From JBEIDK01 sp040383485 (GTDB taxonomy: Bacteria; Bacteroidota; Bacteroidia; UBA4408), in NCBI GenBank assembly GCA_040383485.1, contig JBEIDK010000023.1, positions 1 to 34,548 on the forward strand: a stretch of DNA of 34,548 nt. Reading direction: 5' to 3'. Shown here in pieces: positions 7,043-14,856 of the stretch. The position numbers were made by a program, and so were the translations under genes. Position 1 is the first letter of the stretch. Every line of letters starts with the position of its first letter. The notes beneath the pieces were generated by a model, which made no database searches, was not told the origin of the DNA, and worked only from the letters and a program-made list of their open reading frames with translations.

Positions 7043-8527
7043 TTACACCTTTAACGCTGCTACAATTTGCCTAAAACTTTCTAGTCCCGATTCTAAATTT
7101 TCAATGATGTCATTTGCCAACACATCAGGGTCAGGCAAATTATCAAGGTCGGCCAACGACTTATCTTTTAGCCATGAAATGTCTAATGAAGTTTTATCTC
7201 GGGCAATTATTTCATCGTAAGTAAACATTCTCCAACGCCCTTCTGGATTGGTTTCGGAATTGTATGTTTCTTTTCTTTTGAATCTATTAGATGGATTATA
7301 GCAATCAATAAAGTCGCGTAATACATCAATGTTCAAAGGGTTTTTCTTGAGGGTGTGATGTATGTTGGTTCTATAATCATACACCCAAACTTCTTTAGTA
7401 TGCGGGTCTTTACTAGCAGGTTTGTTATCGAAAAACAACACATTGGCTTTTACACCATGCGCATAAAATATACCTGTAGGCAAACGCAGAATGGTATGTA
7501 GTTCAGTTTTTTCTAATAACTTTTTGCGCACAGTTTCGCCTGCACCACCTTCAAACAAAACATTGTCGGGTATCACCACAGCAGCCATACCGGTGGTTTT
7601 GAGCATGCTGATGATATGCTGCACAAAATTCAATTGTTTGTTGCTAGTGGTAGCCCAAAAATCTTGGCGGTTATAGGTTAAGTCATCTTTCTCTTGTTCG
7701 CCTTCATCGTTGGTAAATGTTTGACTACTCTTTTTACCAAATGGTGGATTGGCTAATACATAATCATACGTTGATGGAGAAGCAGCAATCAACGCATCGG
7801 CAGGCGAAATAAAATTATCACTTTCAATATCACCAATGTTGTGCAAGAATAAATTCATCAATGCCAAACGTCTTGTACCAGCTACAATTTCGTTTCCGAA
7901 AAAGGTTTCCATTTTCAAAAACTTGTTTTGCTCTTTGTTGAGTTTATTATTTTCTACAATATAATCGTAAGCCGCTAAGAAAAAACCACCAGTCCCACAA
8001 CTAGGGTCAGCAATGGTTTTCATGGGTTTGGGTTGCACACATTCAACCATAGCGCGTATTAATGGGCGAGGGGTAAAATATTGCCCAGCACCACTTTTTA
8101 CGTCTTGTGCATTTTGTTCTAATAGCTTTTCATAAATATCACCTTTTACATCGGCACCCATCACCAACCATTGTTCACTATCAATCATATCAATGATTTT
8201 GGCAAGCATGGCAGGGTCTTGTATTTTGTTTTGGCTCTTGGTAAATATTTGCCCCAATATGCCTTTTGCAGTGCTGAGTTCACGCAACAAAACAGAATAA
8301 TGCAACTCTAATTCAGCACCTTTTTTATTGGTTAAACTATCCCAATTGTAGGTTGTTGGTATAGGTAACTTTCTATTGTGTGGTGGCCTACAATACTCAT
8401 CAGCCATTTTTAAAAATAGCAAATAAGTAAGTTGCTCAAGGTAGTCACCATAACCTACACCTACGTCGCGCAGCGGGTTACAGAATGACCATACTTTTGA
8501 TACTATTGAGGATGTGTTGTTGCTCAT
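7043..8527 (-). CDS. hsdM: Type I restriction-modification methyltransferase subunit
   Basis: This is a 494-residue N6-adenine methyltransferase, the M subunit that modifies the site chosen by HsdS and forms the M2S core. It has an HsdM N-terminal helical domain (residues 9-140, starting SKVWSFCNPLRDVGVGYGDYL), S-adenosylmethionine motif I DPSCGTGGF (174-182), and the catalytic N-P-P-F (260-263). The GAGQYFTPRPLI segment just before motif I is typical. Length and motifs are complete. It lies far from hsdS: four accessory genes sit between. A truncated copy of its own N-terminal coding region survives at 9077-9151. Confidence 0.95.
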   Translation of the reverse strand: MSNNTSSIVSKVWSFCNPLRDVGVGYGDYLEQLTYLLFLKMADEYCRPPHNRKLPIPTTYNWDSLTNKKGAELELHYSVLLRELSTAKGILGQIFTKSQNKIQDPAMLAKIIDMIDSEQWLVMGADVKGDIYEKLLEQNAQDVKSGAGQYFTPRPLIRAMVECVQPKPMKTIADPSCGTGGFFLAAYDYIVENNKLNKEQNKFLKMETFFGNEIVAGTRRLALMNLFLHNIGDIESDNFISPADALIAASPSTYDYVLANPPFGKKSSQTFTNDEGEQEKDDLTYNRQDFWATTSNKQLNFVQHIISMLKTTGMAAVVIPDNVLFEGGAGETVRKKLLEKTELHTILRLPTGIFYAHGVKANVLFFDNKPASKDPHTKEVWVYDYRTNIHHTLKKNPLNIDVLRDFIDCYNPSNRFKRKETYNSETNPEGRWRMFTYDEIIARDKTSLDISWLKDKSLADLDNLPDPDVLANDIIENLESGLESFRQIVAALKV

Positions 8528-8550
8528 TGTCTGAATTATGATTTTTATGA

Positions 8551-8964
8551 TTAGTTGATTTTAGGATTTTGATTTTTATAATCTTTACTATCGGGATGAT
8601 TAACATTATATACCCTTTTAAACTCCATACTTTTTGAACCGAAATTTATAAGTAATCCAATTGGTAAATTATATGCTTGACAATAGTTCATTGCTTGTGC
8701 TAAATGTACATCTTCCAATTTAATTACGGCTTTAAGTTCAACCATAATTACATCTTCAACAAAAAAATCAACTCTTCTAGTTCCAATCTTAATTTCGTCA
8801 TAAAATATTGACATTTCCATTTCACGTTTGAAGCTTAATCCTTGTTTTTTCATTTCAATTGCCAAAGCCCTTTGATAAATTAATTCTTGAAACCCATTTC
8901 CCAAACTTGAATGCACCTTCATTGCACAGCCTATAATTTTATGTGTAATTTCTTCGTATTTCAT
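8551..8964 (-). CDS. GxxExxY family protein (PD-(D/E)XK-like)
   Basis: The protein is 137 residues, the usual size. It carries the family signature G24-F-Q-E27-L-I-Y30 after the opening ITHKIIGCAMKVHSSLGNG, and later RVDFFVEDVIMVELKAV, giving D66 and E76-x-K78 of a restriction-like fold. The family is common in Bacteroidota and its cellular role is not established. It ends 23 bp before hsdM and follows a fossil hsdM 5' end, so it probably came into the locus together with the present hsdM. Transcription with hsdM is likely. Confidence 0.88.
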   Translation of the reverse strand: MKYEEITHKIIGCAMKVHSSLGNGFQELIYQRALAIEMKKQGLSFKREMEMSIFYDEIKIGTRRVDFFVEDVIMVELKAVIKLEDVHLAQAMNYCQAYNLPIGLLINFGSKSMEFKRVYNVNHPDSKDYKNQNPKIN

Positions 8965-9076
8965 TTAGTCATCATTTGTAAGAATAATAATTTGTTGGAT
9001 TAGTTGATTGAAGGATTCATTATATTTTATTACTTGAATATCTTAATTATATTTTTCTTTAAAATCTTATCATCCT

Positions 9077-9151
9077 GAAATTCAATAACTCCAAATGCAG
9101 ACAATTGCCTGAACCTAATTCGCACAGAGGGTTACAGAAGTTTCATACTTT
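9077..9151 (-). pseudogene. Vestigial second hsdM 5' end
   Basis: On the minus strand 25 codons read K-V-stop-N-F-C-N-P-L-C-E-L-G-S-G...H-L-E-L-L-N-F. They match HsdM residues 11-35 (KVWSFCNPLRDVGVGYGDYL and onward), with the tryptophan replaced by a TGA stop and several conservative changes. The similarity begins at the stop codon of the 109-residue gene and fades near 9077. It is the stump of a former hsdM that stood directly after that gene. Confidence 0.7.
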
Positions 9152-9480
9152 TATAAACCTGCGATTAATTTTATTTTTTGTTTAATCTCATTAGGGAAAT
9201 TTTCAAGTTCTTTTTCTGAAATTGTACCATCTGCTAATTGGGCTATAATGATGAAGAGAAACTTTGAACCTGTCATTCCATCATATCTTCGGGCAATGTG
9301 TTTATCAAACTTCGTAATGTTATTAAACATTAGATGATAAGCATCACGATTATTGATTAACTTATTTTTCCAATCGTTCAAAATTTTATCGGCATCAGAT
9401 AAACCTTTGGAAAATTCTCTCTGCAATCCCGTTTCAATTATTTCACGGGCTAGTTTCTTCTCTTTTTTTGTAAGTTCCAT
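9151..9480 (-). CDS. Hypothetical helical protein of the RM island
   Basis: This is a 109-residue all-helical soluble protein, opening MELTKKEKKLAREIIETGLQREF and carrying ARRYDGMTGSKFLFIIIAQLADG in the middle. The family is not recognised. It starts 11 bp after the previous gene, so the two are co-transcribed. The stop codon coincides exactly with the junction to the hsdM fossil, so the last residues may have been changed by that rearrangement. A small accessory or antitoxin-like partner of the preceding 182-residue protein is possible, but nothing in the sequence proves it. Confidence 0.6.
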   Translation of the reverse strand: MELTKKEKKLAREIIETGLQREFSKGLSDADKILNDWKNKLINNRDAYHLMFNNITKFDKHIARRYDGMTGSKFLFIIIAQLADGTISEKELENFPNEIKQKIKLIAGL

Positions 9481-9491
9481 TTTAAATTATT

Positions 9492-10040
9492 TTAAATTGA
9501 TGGAGGCAATCCATAAATAAAATCAATATGGTTGGATGTGCGGTGTAAAGTCGTTAAGTAATTATTTATTGTAGCAGTGTATTCAATTTTAAAATCCTGA
9601 TGTAATTTAGTTTCTACAAGTGTAATTACTCTTTTAACCAACAAAGCTACTTTGTAATCGTAGGTTGTAAAGCAAGTACCGAACAGATTGGTAGAAAATG
9701 AAAAAATAAATTCAAGAGTATACATTAATAAATCTGTTTCAAGTTTTTTGTTCTTACATATTTTAGAAAATAGATTAATGCGTTTGATACAGGCAGAAAC
9801 CATATTTGCCAATTGCAATTCTTCTGAAAAACCTTTGTATGATTTTCTAAAAAGTAGTTCTAAATCTATTTTTGTTTCTTCAAACAAATCTATTTCTCCT
9901 ATTTCTTTTTCAAAATAATTCACCAATAAATAATCAACAATAGCCTTATCCTTTGATGCAATTCTGATAACTATTTTTTCTAATTCCGCTTTAGATAGTT
10001 GAACAATTTTATCTTTTATTTCATTACTTATTTTAGTCAT
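9492..10040 (-). CDS. Hypothetical helical protein after the hsdS fossil
   Basis: I place the start at the ATG 10038-10040 (182 residues, MTKISNEIKDKIVQLSKAEL). The frame is open further upstream, but that stretch is the fossil hsdS tail. The protein is predicted soluble and mostly helical, with a charged first third (KAELEKIVIRIASKD, FEKEIGEIDLFEETKID) and a hydrophobic helical centre (TLEFIFSFSTNLFGTCF). The family is not recognised. The ATG lies 4 nt after the stop of the fossil hsdS, exactly the spacing seen between the intact hsdS and its next gene, so this gene once stood directly behind an hsdS. Confidence 0.6.
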   Translation of the reverse strand: MTKISNEIKDKIVQLSKAELEKIVIRIASKDKAIVDYLLVNYFEKEIGEIDLFEETKIDLELLFRKSYKGFSEELQLANMVSACIKRINLFSKICKNKKLETDLLMYTLEFIFSFSTNLFGTCFTTYDYKVALLVKRVITLVETKLHQDFKIEYTATINNYLTTLHRTSNHIDFIYGLPPSI

Positions 10041-10044
10041 ATTT

Positions 10045-10143
10045 TTAATTATAACACCTCCCCTCAATAGCCTTTTTTAATATACTCTGTTTTAGGGTTT
10101 CGGCTTGTTGTAAACTTTGTGTTATAGTTTTTTGTATTTCAAT
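10045..10143 (-). pseudogene. Vestigial second hsdS 3' end
   Basis: The minus strand reads IEIQKTITQSLQQAE then TLKQSILKKAIEGRCYN and stops. This is the C-terminus of the intact HsdS (KIEETITQSLQQAETLKQSI then LKKAFEGRLINN) with few changes. DNA at 10056-10141 and 10481-10566 is about 90% identical by my alignment. The rest of this second hsdS is gone. The repeat brackets the 107-residue gene as a direct repeat, which marks it as an inserted or exchanged module. Confidence 0.88.
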
Positions 10144-10462
10144 CATACAAATTTTTGTTTGATAAATCAACTACAAAATCGCTTACTTCATAATTAAACC
10201 ATTCGTTGAATAATTTGAAAGTTCTTTTTTGTGGCCAATCATTTTCGTTTGTCCACATGCCATCCAATTCTATTTCAAAAATATCTTTATAATATTTTTT
10301 TACCAGTCTTTCTGCATCATCAAATAATTCATGTGTAAGGTATGTTTTTGATTCACCCAAGATGTTTTCATCCAAAAGCATATCTGGAGTTAGTTTATTG
10401 TTCCATTCGATAAATGGTTTTTTGTATGAAATCGTTATCGCACTTCGGCTTAATAAATTCAT
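10139..10462 (-). CDS. Small hypothetical protein directly downstream of hsdS
   Basis: This is a 107-residue acidic soluble protein. It opens MNLLSRSAITISYKKPFIEW, has DENILGESKTYLT, and is tryptophan- and aromatic-rich near the end (MWTNENDWPQKRTFKLFNEW). I have seen similar small proteins annotated only as hypothetical; no function is known to me. The ATG lies 4 nt after the hsdS stop, so translation is coupled. Its stop overlaps the start of the fossil hsdS tail. The gene therefore sits exactly between two direct repeats of the hsdS 3' end. Confidence 0.68.
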   Translation of the reverse strand: MNLLSRSAITISYKKPFIEWNNKLTPDMLLDENILGESKTYLTHELFDDAERLVKKYYKDIFEIELDGMWTNENDWPQKRTFKLFNEWFNYEVSDFVVDLSNKNLYD

Positions 10463-10466
10463 ATCA

Positions 10467-11723
10467 TTAGTTGTTAATTAACCTCCCCTCAAAAGCCTTT
10501 TTTAAAATGCTTTGTTTTAAGGTTTCGGCTTGTTGTAAACTTTGTGTTATTGTTTCTTCTATTTTATCACAAACAGTGAGTTTGCTTTCTAATTCATCTA
10601 CGATGAGTTGTTGTTCTTCCATTGCAGGAAGTGGTAAGGGCATAGAGTTACAATTCTCTTTATTTAGATATTGTATTGTTGTTGAGGTTGACTTTTTTTC
10701 AAAAAAATGTTTACTGTTTTGAATACAATATGCTAAATACTTTGAATTCACATTTTCATTTGAAATAAATGCGTGTAACTGTTGATTGATTACAATTGGT
10801 TTTTCAACAATTGCGCTTAATCCGAATGTACCAACACAAGTCATAATTACACTGCCAACAGGAATTACTCTTGCATTATATTCTTTTGCTTCATTTTCTG
10901 ATAAACCTAAATTAATTTCATTATAAATAAGCCTTATAGAAGTTTCTGAAAGATTTGGTGTTGTAACCCATTTTATGTTACCAGAAAATGTTTTAGGTTT
11001 ATCTCTATTAGGAACAATACATTTACAAACATCTCCAACTTTAACTAATTTCCACCCCTTGGGCAACTCTCCATCTTCTACATTTTTGTTGGTGAGCTTT
11101 CCTTCAAACGCCCATTTCAACAAACTTTGCCTATAAACTTTTAGTTGTTGTTGTGCAGTAAGTAATTGCTGTTTTCCGTTTTCTAATTCGCTAAGTAGTT
11201 CTTCTATTTTGGCAACTATGGCTTGTTGTTCGGGGAGGGGAGGGACAACAATATCGACATTCTTCAATTTAGATTGATTAATTGAAGATTGATTAACAGA
11301 TTTTTGCGCAATTGAAATAAACTTTCCCTTTGCTCTCAAAAAATTGAGATGGTAGTTAAAGTAAATTGGGTTTACCAAATTATTGGTTCTAATCAGCAAT
11401 AGATTTATTCCGTGAATTAATGTTTTAGGCACGGATTTATAAACAGCAGTCTTGCCGAGATGTATATCACTATTTATATGACTAAAAAGTATGTCATTAT
11501 ATTTTAATGCATATTTCTCAATAAATTCTTTTTCATTTTCCTTAATGTATTTTACTCTGTTAGTGTCAATTTGTTGATTCCAAATAGTTTCTATTCTCGA
11601 AATTGGAATTCCAATATTTTCATCAAACTGTTTAACATTTGCGCCATTAGTAATTTTATCGCAGACTTCTCCTAACTTTTTAAGTTGCCAATGTTTGGGT
11701 ATGTTGTTAGTTGTTTCAATCAT
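10467..11723 (-). CDS. hsdS: Type I restriction-modification specificity subunit
   Basis: This 418-residue DNA-recognition subunit has two target recognition domains. The first runs from KHWQLKKLGEVCDKITNG to about residue 155 and the second from LPKGWKLVKVGDVCKC to about 360. Each is followed by a conserved helical spacer: LPEQQAIVAKIEELLSELEN and MEEQQLIVDELESKLTVC. Both spacers end in the LKWAFEGKL / LKKAFEGRL signature. The gene is complete with no frameshift. The start lies 1 nt after the stop of the DUF6161-like gene. The two target domains differ, so the recognised sequence should be an asymmetric bipartite site. The 3' end is duplicated downstream as a fossil. Confidence 0.93.
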   Translation of the reverse strand: MIETTNNIPKHWQLKKLGEVCDKITNGANVKQFDENIGIPISRIETIWNQQIDTNRVKYIKENEKEFIEKYALKYNDILFSHINSDIHLGKTAVYKSVPKTLIHGINLLLIRTNNLVNPIYFNYHLNFLRAKGKFISIAQKSVNQSSINQSKLKNVDIVVPPLPEQQAIVAKIEELLSELENGKQQLLTAQQQLKVYRQSLLKWAFEGKLTNKNVEDGELPKGWKLVKVGDVCKCIVPNRDKPKTFSGNIKWVTTPNLSETSIRLIYNEINLGLSENEAKEYNARVIPVGSVIMTCVGTFGLSAIVEKPIVINQQLHAFISNENVNSKYLAYCIQNSKHFFEKKSTSTTIQYLNKENCNSMPLPLPAMEEQQLIVDELESKLTVCDKIEETITQSLQQAETLKQSILKKAFEGRLINN

Positions 11724-11724
11724 A

Positions 11725-12975
11725 TTATCGTTGAATTAGTTTGTCAATTCCACTCGGCATAGTTGGTGCAGAATCTTCTTTTAGTAAACCAGTGTCAGCT
11801 CTACTGAATAATGATTGCAAAATCAATAATCTTTCCGCATCAGTAACAGAATTGTTTTCTTTTAATGCTAAATAAACAAATGTAAGTTGCTTTCTTTCTT
11901 CGGCATCACGCACCAAATGGAATGTACTAAATGTCAACTTCGTAAATGTTCTAATAGCATATGCAATAAATGAAACAAGTGTGATTAATAATATTGACCA
12001 TCTAATTGTCTTTCCACTAAAACTAAATATTTCTTCAAACTTATTGCTAGCAATAATAATTAAAAGTGTAACTAAAATAATAACTCCAATTGTAACAGAG
12101 CCAATCAAATAATTGAGCCACTTTTTACCTTCCGTTTTCAATTCAGTTGCTCTTTTGTCCCAATAGTCTGCTGGTGCTTTTAAGCTTAATAATTCTTGAT
12201 AGATTTTTTCTAAATCTTCAATTTTCTTCTTTGCATCAGTATCAAAAGTGTTGAAATTCTCTTTGGTTTCATCATACCAATTATCTACTTCAACTTTTTT
12301 GTTGGTTTTATATTCATCAATTTCTTTGGTGTAATCAGTATATTTTTGATTAGTTGCAGCAATAAAATCAGTTAACTTAACTTCTGATTTTGCGATTGTA
12401 TTTGTAAATTCATTTTTTAGTTGCCCTAAGTTCTCCCTTTCAATTGCACTTCGTGCGGTGATGATAGATTTGCCTTGTTCTATAGTTTCATAGGCATGTA
12501 AAGCACCTTCAAATTTATCGCGGTTTTTAAAAGTTACATCCGAATTAAATATAAAATTATAAGCGCCTAGATAACTTTCTCCATTCGTTTTCGATAATTT
12601 TATAAGTAAATCAAACACAGGACTATCTATAGTTATGCAGTTCCTCAAATTATCAATGCTTGGCTGTACATTACTTAACCAAATGCTTTCTAAATTATCT
12701 TCTTCGTTATAAAAATTTGAGGTAAAGAATAAAATTTGCGCTAATACATTATCAAAATTATCTGATTGTATTTTTAAGTTATCGGGTGTTGTATTGTCTT
12801 CTTCAATATTTTTCGATAATTCAACTTGTGAGTTTATAAAATTATAAAACGCCATCACAGAATTGAAAGTATATTTTAGGTCAATTTTTACAAAATTGAC
12901 TTCAATGATTTTCTCATCAAACCATTTTTTATTCTTCGCTTTTGCAATTAAATCAACTACTTCTATGTTTTCCAT
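11725..12975 (-). CDS. DUF6161-like membrane protein linked to hsdS
   Basis: The N-terminal 170 residues are soluble. A long coiled coil follows (about 175-270, with KKKVEVDNWYDETKENF and AKKKIEDLEKIYQELLSL). Two membrane helices come next (about 288-308, LIGSVTIGVIILVTLLIIIA, and 323-343). The C-terminal domain is conserved (FHLVRDAEERKQLTFVYLAL, RLLILQSLFSRADTGLL). This order fits the DUF6161 family as I remember it; the role is not known. It is the first gene after a 409-bp regulatory-looking gap and is followed 1 nt later by hsdS, so it heads the hsdS operon. It could be a membrane sensor or abortive-infection component. Confidence 0.6.
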   Translation of the reverse strand: MENIEVVDLIAKAKNKKWFDEKIIEVNFVKIDLKYTFNSVMAFYNFINSQVELSKNIEEDNTTPDNLKIQSDNFDNVLAQILFFTSNFYNEEDNLESIWLSNVQPSIDNLRNCITIDSPVFDLLIKLSKTNGESYLGAYNFIFNSDVTFKNRDKFEGALHAYETIEQGKSIITARSAIERENLGQLKNEFTNTIAKSEVKLTDFIAATNQKYTDYTKEIDEYKTNKKVEVDNWYDETKENFNTFDTDAKKKIEDLEKIYQELLSLKAPADYWDKRATELKTEGKKWLNYLIGSVTIGVIILVTLLIIIASNKFEEIFSFSGKTIRWSILLITLVSFIAYAIRTFTKLTFSTFHLVRDAEERKQLTFVYLALKENNSVTDAERLLILQSLFSRADTGLLKEDSAPTMPSGIDKLIQR

Positions 12976-13086
12976 TTTTATTATTTCGGTTTAAATTTAT
13001 GATAATTTATTTATTTAGGTAACGGACTTGATATGGACTTAACACGGAGATTATTTGGTGTTGAAATGTTCATATTTTTTGTTCCA

Positions 13087-13378
13087 GTCAAATAACCGTC
13101 AAATAAGAAACACTTTTAAATTCAATGAGTTAACCATATTTTCGTTCGTTAGTTGTACAAGTCAGTCAAATAAGCCAAACTTATTAAATTGTTAATAACT
13201 TGTTAGTTCAGTCAAATAACCATCAAATAAGGAAACCCTTGTTATATCTGATTTTTTGCTGTTTTGGGTTCTTAATAACATATCTAAGTCAAATAAAATT
13301 ATGCCCAAATGGGTATGTATTTCACAAATTTTCTTGATTTATTTTCGGGATTATAATTCTTATGGGGTAGTCAAATAT
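13087..13378. repeat. Seven GTCAAATAA repeats upstream of the hsdS operon
   Basis: Copies of GTCAAATAA start at 13087, 13098, 13165, 13211, 13222 (first base A), 13288 and 13370 (last base T). Two pairs are spaced exactly 11 bp apart, about one helical turn: 13087/13098 and 13211/13222. Both pairs continue with AAGAAAC or AAGGAAAC. The cluster fills the otherwise gene-free 409-bp gap (12976-13384) between the DUF3307 gene and the DUF6161-hsdS operon, with no other coding sign. It looks like a multi-site operator or the remains of an iterated element. Confidence 0.7.
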
Positions 13379-13384
13379 CCTTAT

Positions 13385-14092
13385 TTATAATTTAATAAAC
13401 CAGTTTACACAAACACCAATAACTATCGAAATTGCATAACTCATCATAGTACCAACTAACACATATTCGCTTTCTATATGTTCTTTATTATTTGCAAATC
13501 TAATAATGCTTTTTCCTGTTATGAGAAAACCTATTGCTTCGTATTGGCCTAAAAGTACAAAAGTTAGGATAATGATACGTTCAAAAATTCCTATGAGTTT
13601 ACCACCGTTTTCTGTTTTTTCTTCTTCATCATGACTGGTATTTGATTTTCTTTTTTTGATGTTTTGGGTTGCATGCCTTATAAGATAAGATACAGGTGTT
13701 GTAACTAGTAAATATGCTAGTAGCAAAAGGCTAAAATTGTAATTGCTAATTGGTAAACAAATTGCTTCTTGCAAAGGTTTAAAACTACTATTATAGGCAG
13801 CCCAAATAAGTATAATACTTGCTGTGTGTACAAGCTGGTCTGATATAAATAGTGAAATTTCTGAGTATTTGTTTTTTTTCTGTATTGATATTTTAAGCCC
13901 ATCAATAACATAATGTGTTATTGCAATAATTGCTGAACCGAACCACCAGCCTGTTAATAATGCTGTGCTCAAATATACTATAGCAATATGAATAAGCATT
14001 TGTGTTGAAAACCACTTTTTTTCATTCACCATTCTCTTGGTTTGAAAAATAAAGTCGCTTGTTAAATGTGCTAGTAATATTCTAACAAGCAT
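13385..14092 (-). CDS. DUF3307 integral membrane protein
   Basis: I chose the ATG at 14090-14092 (235 residues, starting MLVRILLAHLTSDFIFQTKR). Family members begin this way, and this start removes a 44-nt overlap with the upstream SatD-family gene, leaving a 16-bp gap. There are about six membrane helices. Conserved polar residues lie in or near them: H9, D13 and Q17 (HLTSDFIFQ), H35, H60 and D64 (THYVIDGLK), D85 and H89 (SDQLVH). Such a His/Asp set suggests a metal site in the membrane, which is inference. A charged cytoplasmic loop (KKRKSNTSHDEEEKTENGG) separates helices 4 and 5. Its co-transcribed partner is the SatD-family gene, a pairing seen in many bacteria. Confidence 0.82.
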   Translation of the reverse strand: MLVRILLAHLTSDFIFQTKRMVNEKKWFSTQMLIHIAIVYLSTALLTGWWFGSAIIAITHYVIDGLKISIQKKNKYSEISLFISDQLVHTASIILIWAAYNSSFKPLQEAICLPISNYNFSLLLLAYLLVTTPVSYLIRHATQNIKKRKSNTSHDEEEKTENGGKLIGIFERIIILTFVLLGQYEAIGFLITGKSIIRFANNKEHIESEYVLVGTMMSYAISIVIGVCVNWFIKL

Positions 14093-14108
14093 ATTGCCTT
14101 GTTCTGTG

Positions 14109-14813
14109 CTAAAGAAAATTAACGAATTGTTCATGATCATAAATGGTTTCAAAGCGTTTTACTAAGGCATTTATTGCATTCCAATTGCCTGCTTGAGAAC
14201 GCTGGTTAATGGCAGATTGTAATATTTTGAGTTGTCTAGCAATTGCTGTTTCGTTGTAACCTAACAATTTCAAATTCAAAACTTGGCATTGTAACGCAGT
14301 AGTTTTCGATAATAGTGCGTCAAGCAATATAAATGCCGTAACCAATTCGTCATTGAATTCATCATTAGTGGCAATTGCAATTTTTTGTTTTGTGTTTTTC
14401 ATATCATCTAACAGATGACCTGACAATGTAAATGCTATGCCATGAGAATTTGCTAGTTTTTTTTCAATATGTTCGGATGCTCCAATTCCAATGGCCATTC
14501 TGGCATCAATGATTGTATTAGAGAATAATATTCCTTTCTTTTTATCTGGCTCTTGTCGCAAACTAACATCAAAGATATTGGTAGGGTTTAAGCTTCTTAT
14601 ATATGTTTTTAATATCAATGCAACTTTTAGCGCAGATTGTGCATTTCCAATATAACATTGGAAGCTATCTCCTTGAAAAAATTCTGATTTTATAACAAAA
14701 TCTTTTTCCCAAATCTTTAATGCTGTTTGAATATGTTTCGACAATGCTATTCTTTCATCTACAGATAGGCTTGTAGAATGTATAACGTCTCCAGTAATTA
14801 CAGCCTGATTCAT
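14109..14813 (-). CDS. SatD-family protein with cyclase-like motifs and HTH tail
   Basis: This 234-residue soluble protein opens AVITGDVIHSTSLS (D9) and has FFQGDSFQC (D49) and ARMAIGIG (about 104-111). These are SatD-family hallmarks. The two aspartates 40 residues apart, the second in a G-D hairpin, followed by an R-x-x-I-G-I strand, mirror the metal-binding layout of class III nucleotide cyclases. That reading is mine and not an established function. The last 65 residues (LNLKLLGYNETAIARQLKIL, then QSAINQRSQAG) look like a sigma-region-4-type helix-turn-helix. Four palindromes overlap its promoter, which suggests autoregulation. It is followed by its DUF3307 membrane partner. Pair and promoter sit between hsdR and the hsdS operon. 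Confidence 0.78.
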   Translation of the reverse strand: MNQAVITGDVIHSTSLSVDERIALSKHIQTALKIWEKDFVIKSEFFQGDSFQCYIGNAQSALKVALILKTYIRSLNPTNIFDVSLRQEPDKKKGILFSNTIIDARMAIGIGASEHIEKKLANSHGIAFTLSGHLLDDMKNTKQKIAIATNDEFNDELVTAFILLDALLSKTTALQCQVLNLKLLGYNETAIARQLKILQSAINQRSQAGNWNAINALVKRFETIYDHEQFVNFL

Positions 14814-14826
14814 TTTATCTTTTTTG

Positions 14827-14856
14827 CAATATTAGTTTAAAACCTGATAATCTCAA
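14827..14856 (-). promoter_or_regulatory. satD-family gene promoter
   Basis: On the minus strand TTG (14856-14854) is followed after exactly 19 nt by TAATATTG (14834-14827), one mismatch from the Bacteroidota -7 box TAnnTTTG. The first palindromic operator (14831-14851) fills the spacer and overlaps the -7 box, so a bound regulator would block it. The predicted leader before the ATG at 14813 is only about 8 nt. Confidence 0.6.

Noticed and set aside
5584..9480. The several nuclease-like genes as a toxin-antitoxin or CRISPR effector set
   Set aside because: No Cas motifs and no toxin-antitoxin pair signatures were found; the only firm statement is the PD-(D/E)XK layout.
14093..14152. Longer start for the DUF3307 gene at 14152
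   Set aside because: It would overlap the SatD-family gene by 44 nt, and the added 20 residues do not match the usual start of the family, which begins at the first membrane helix.
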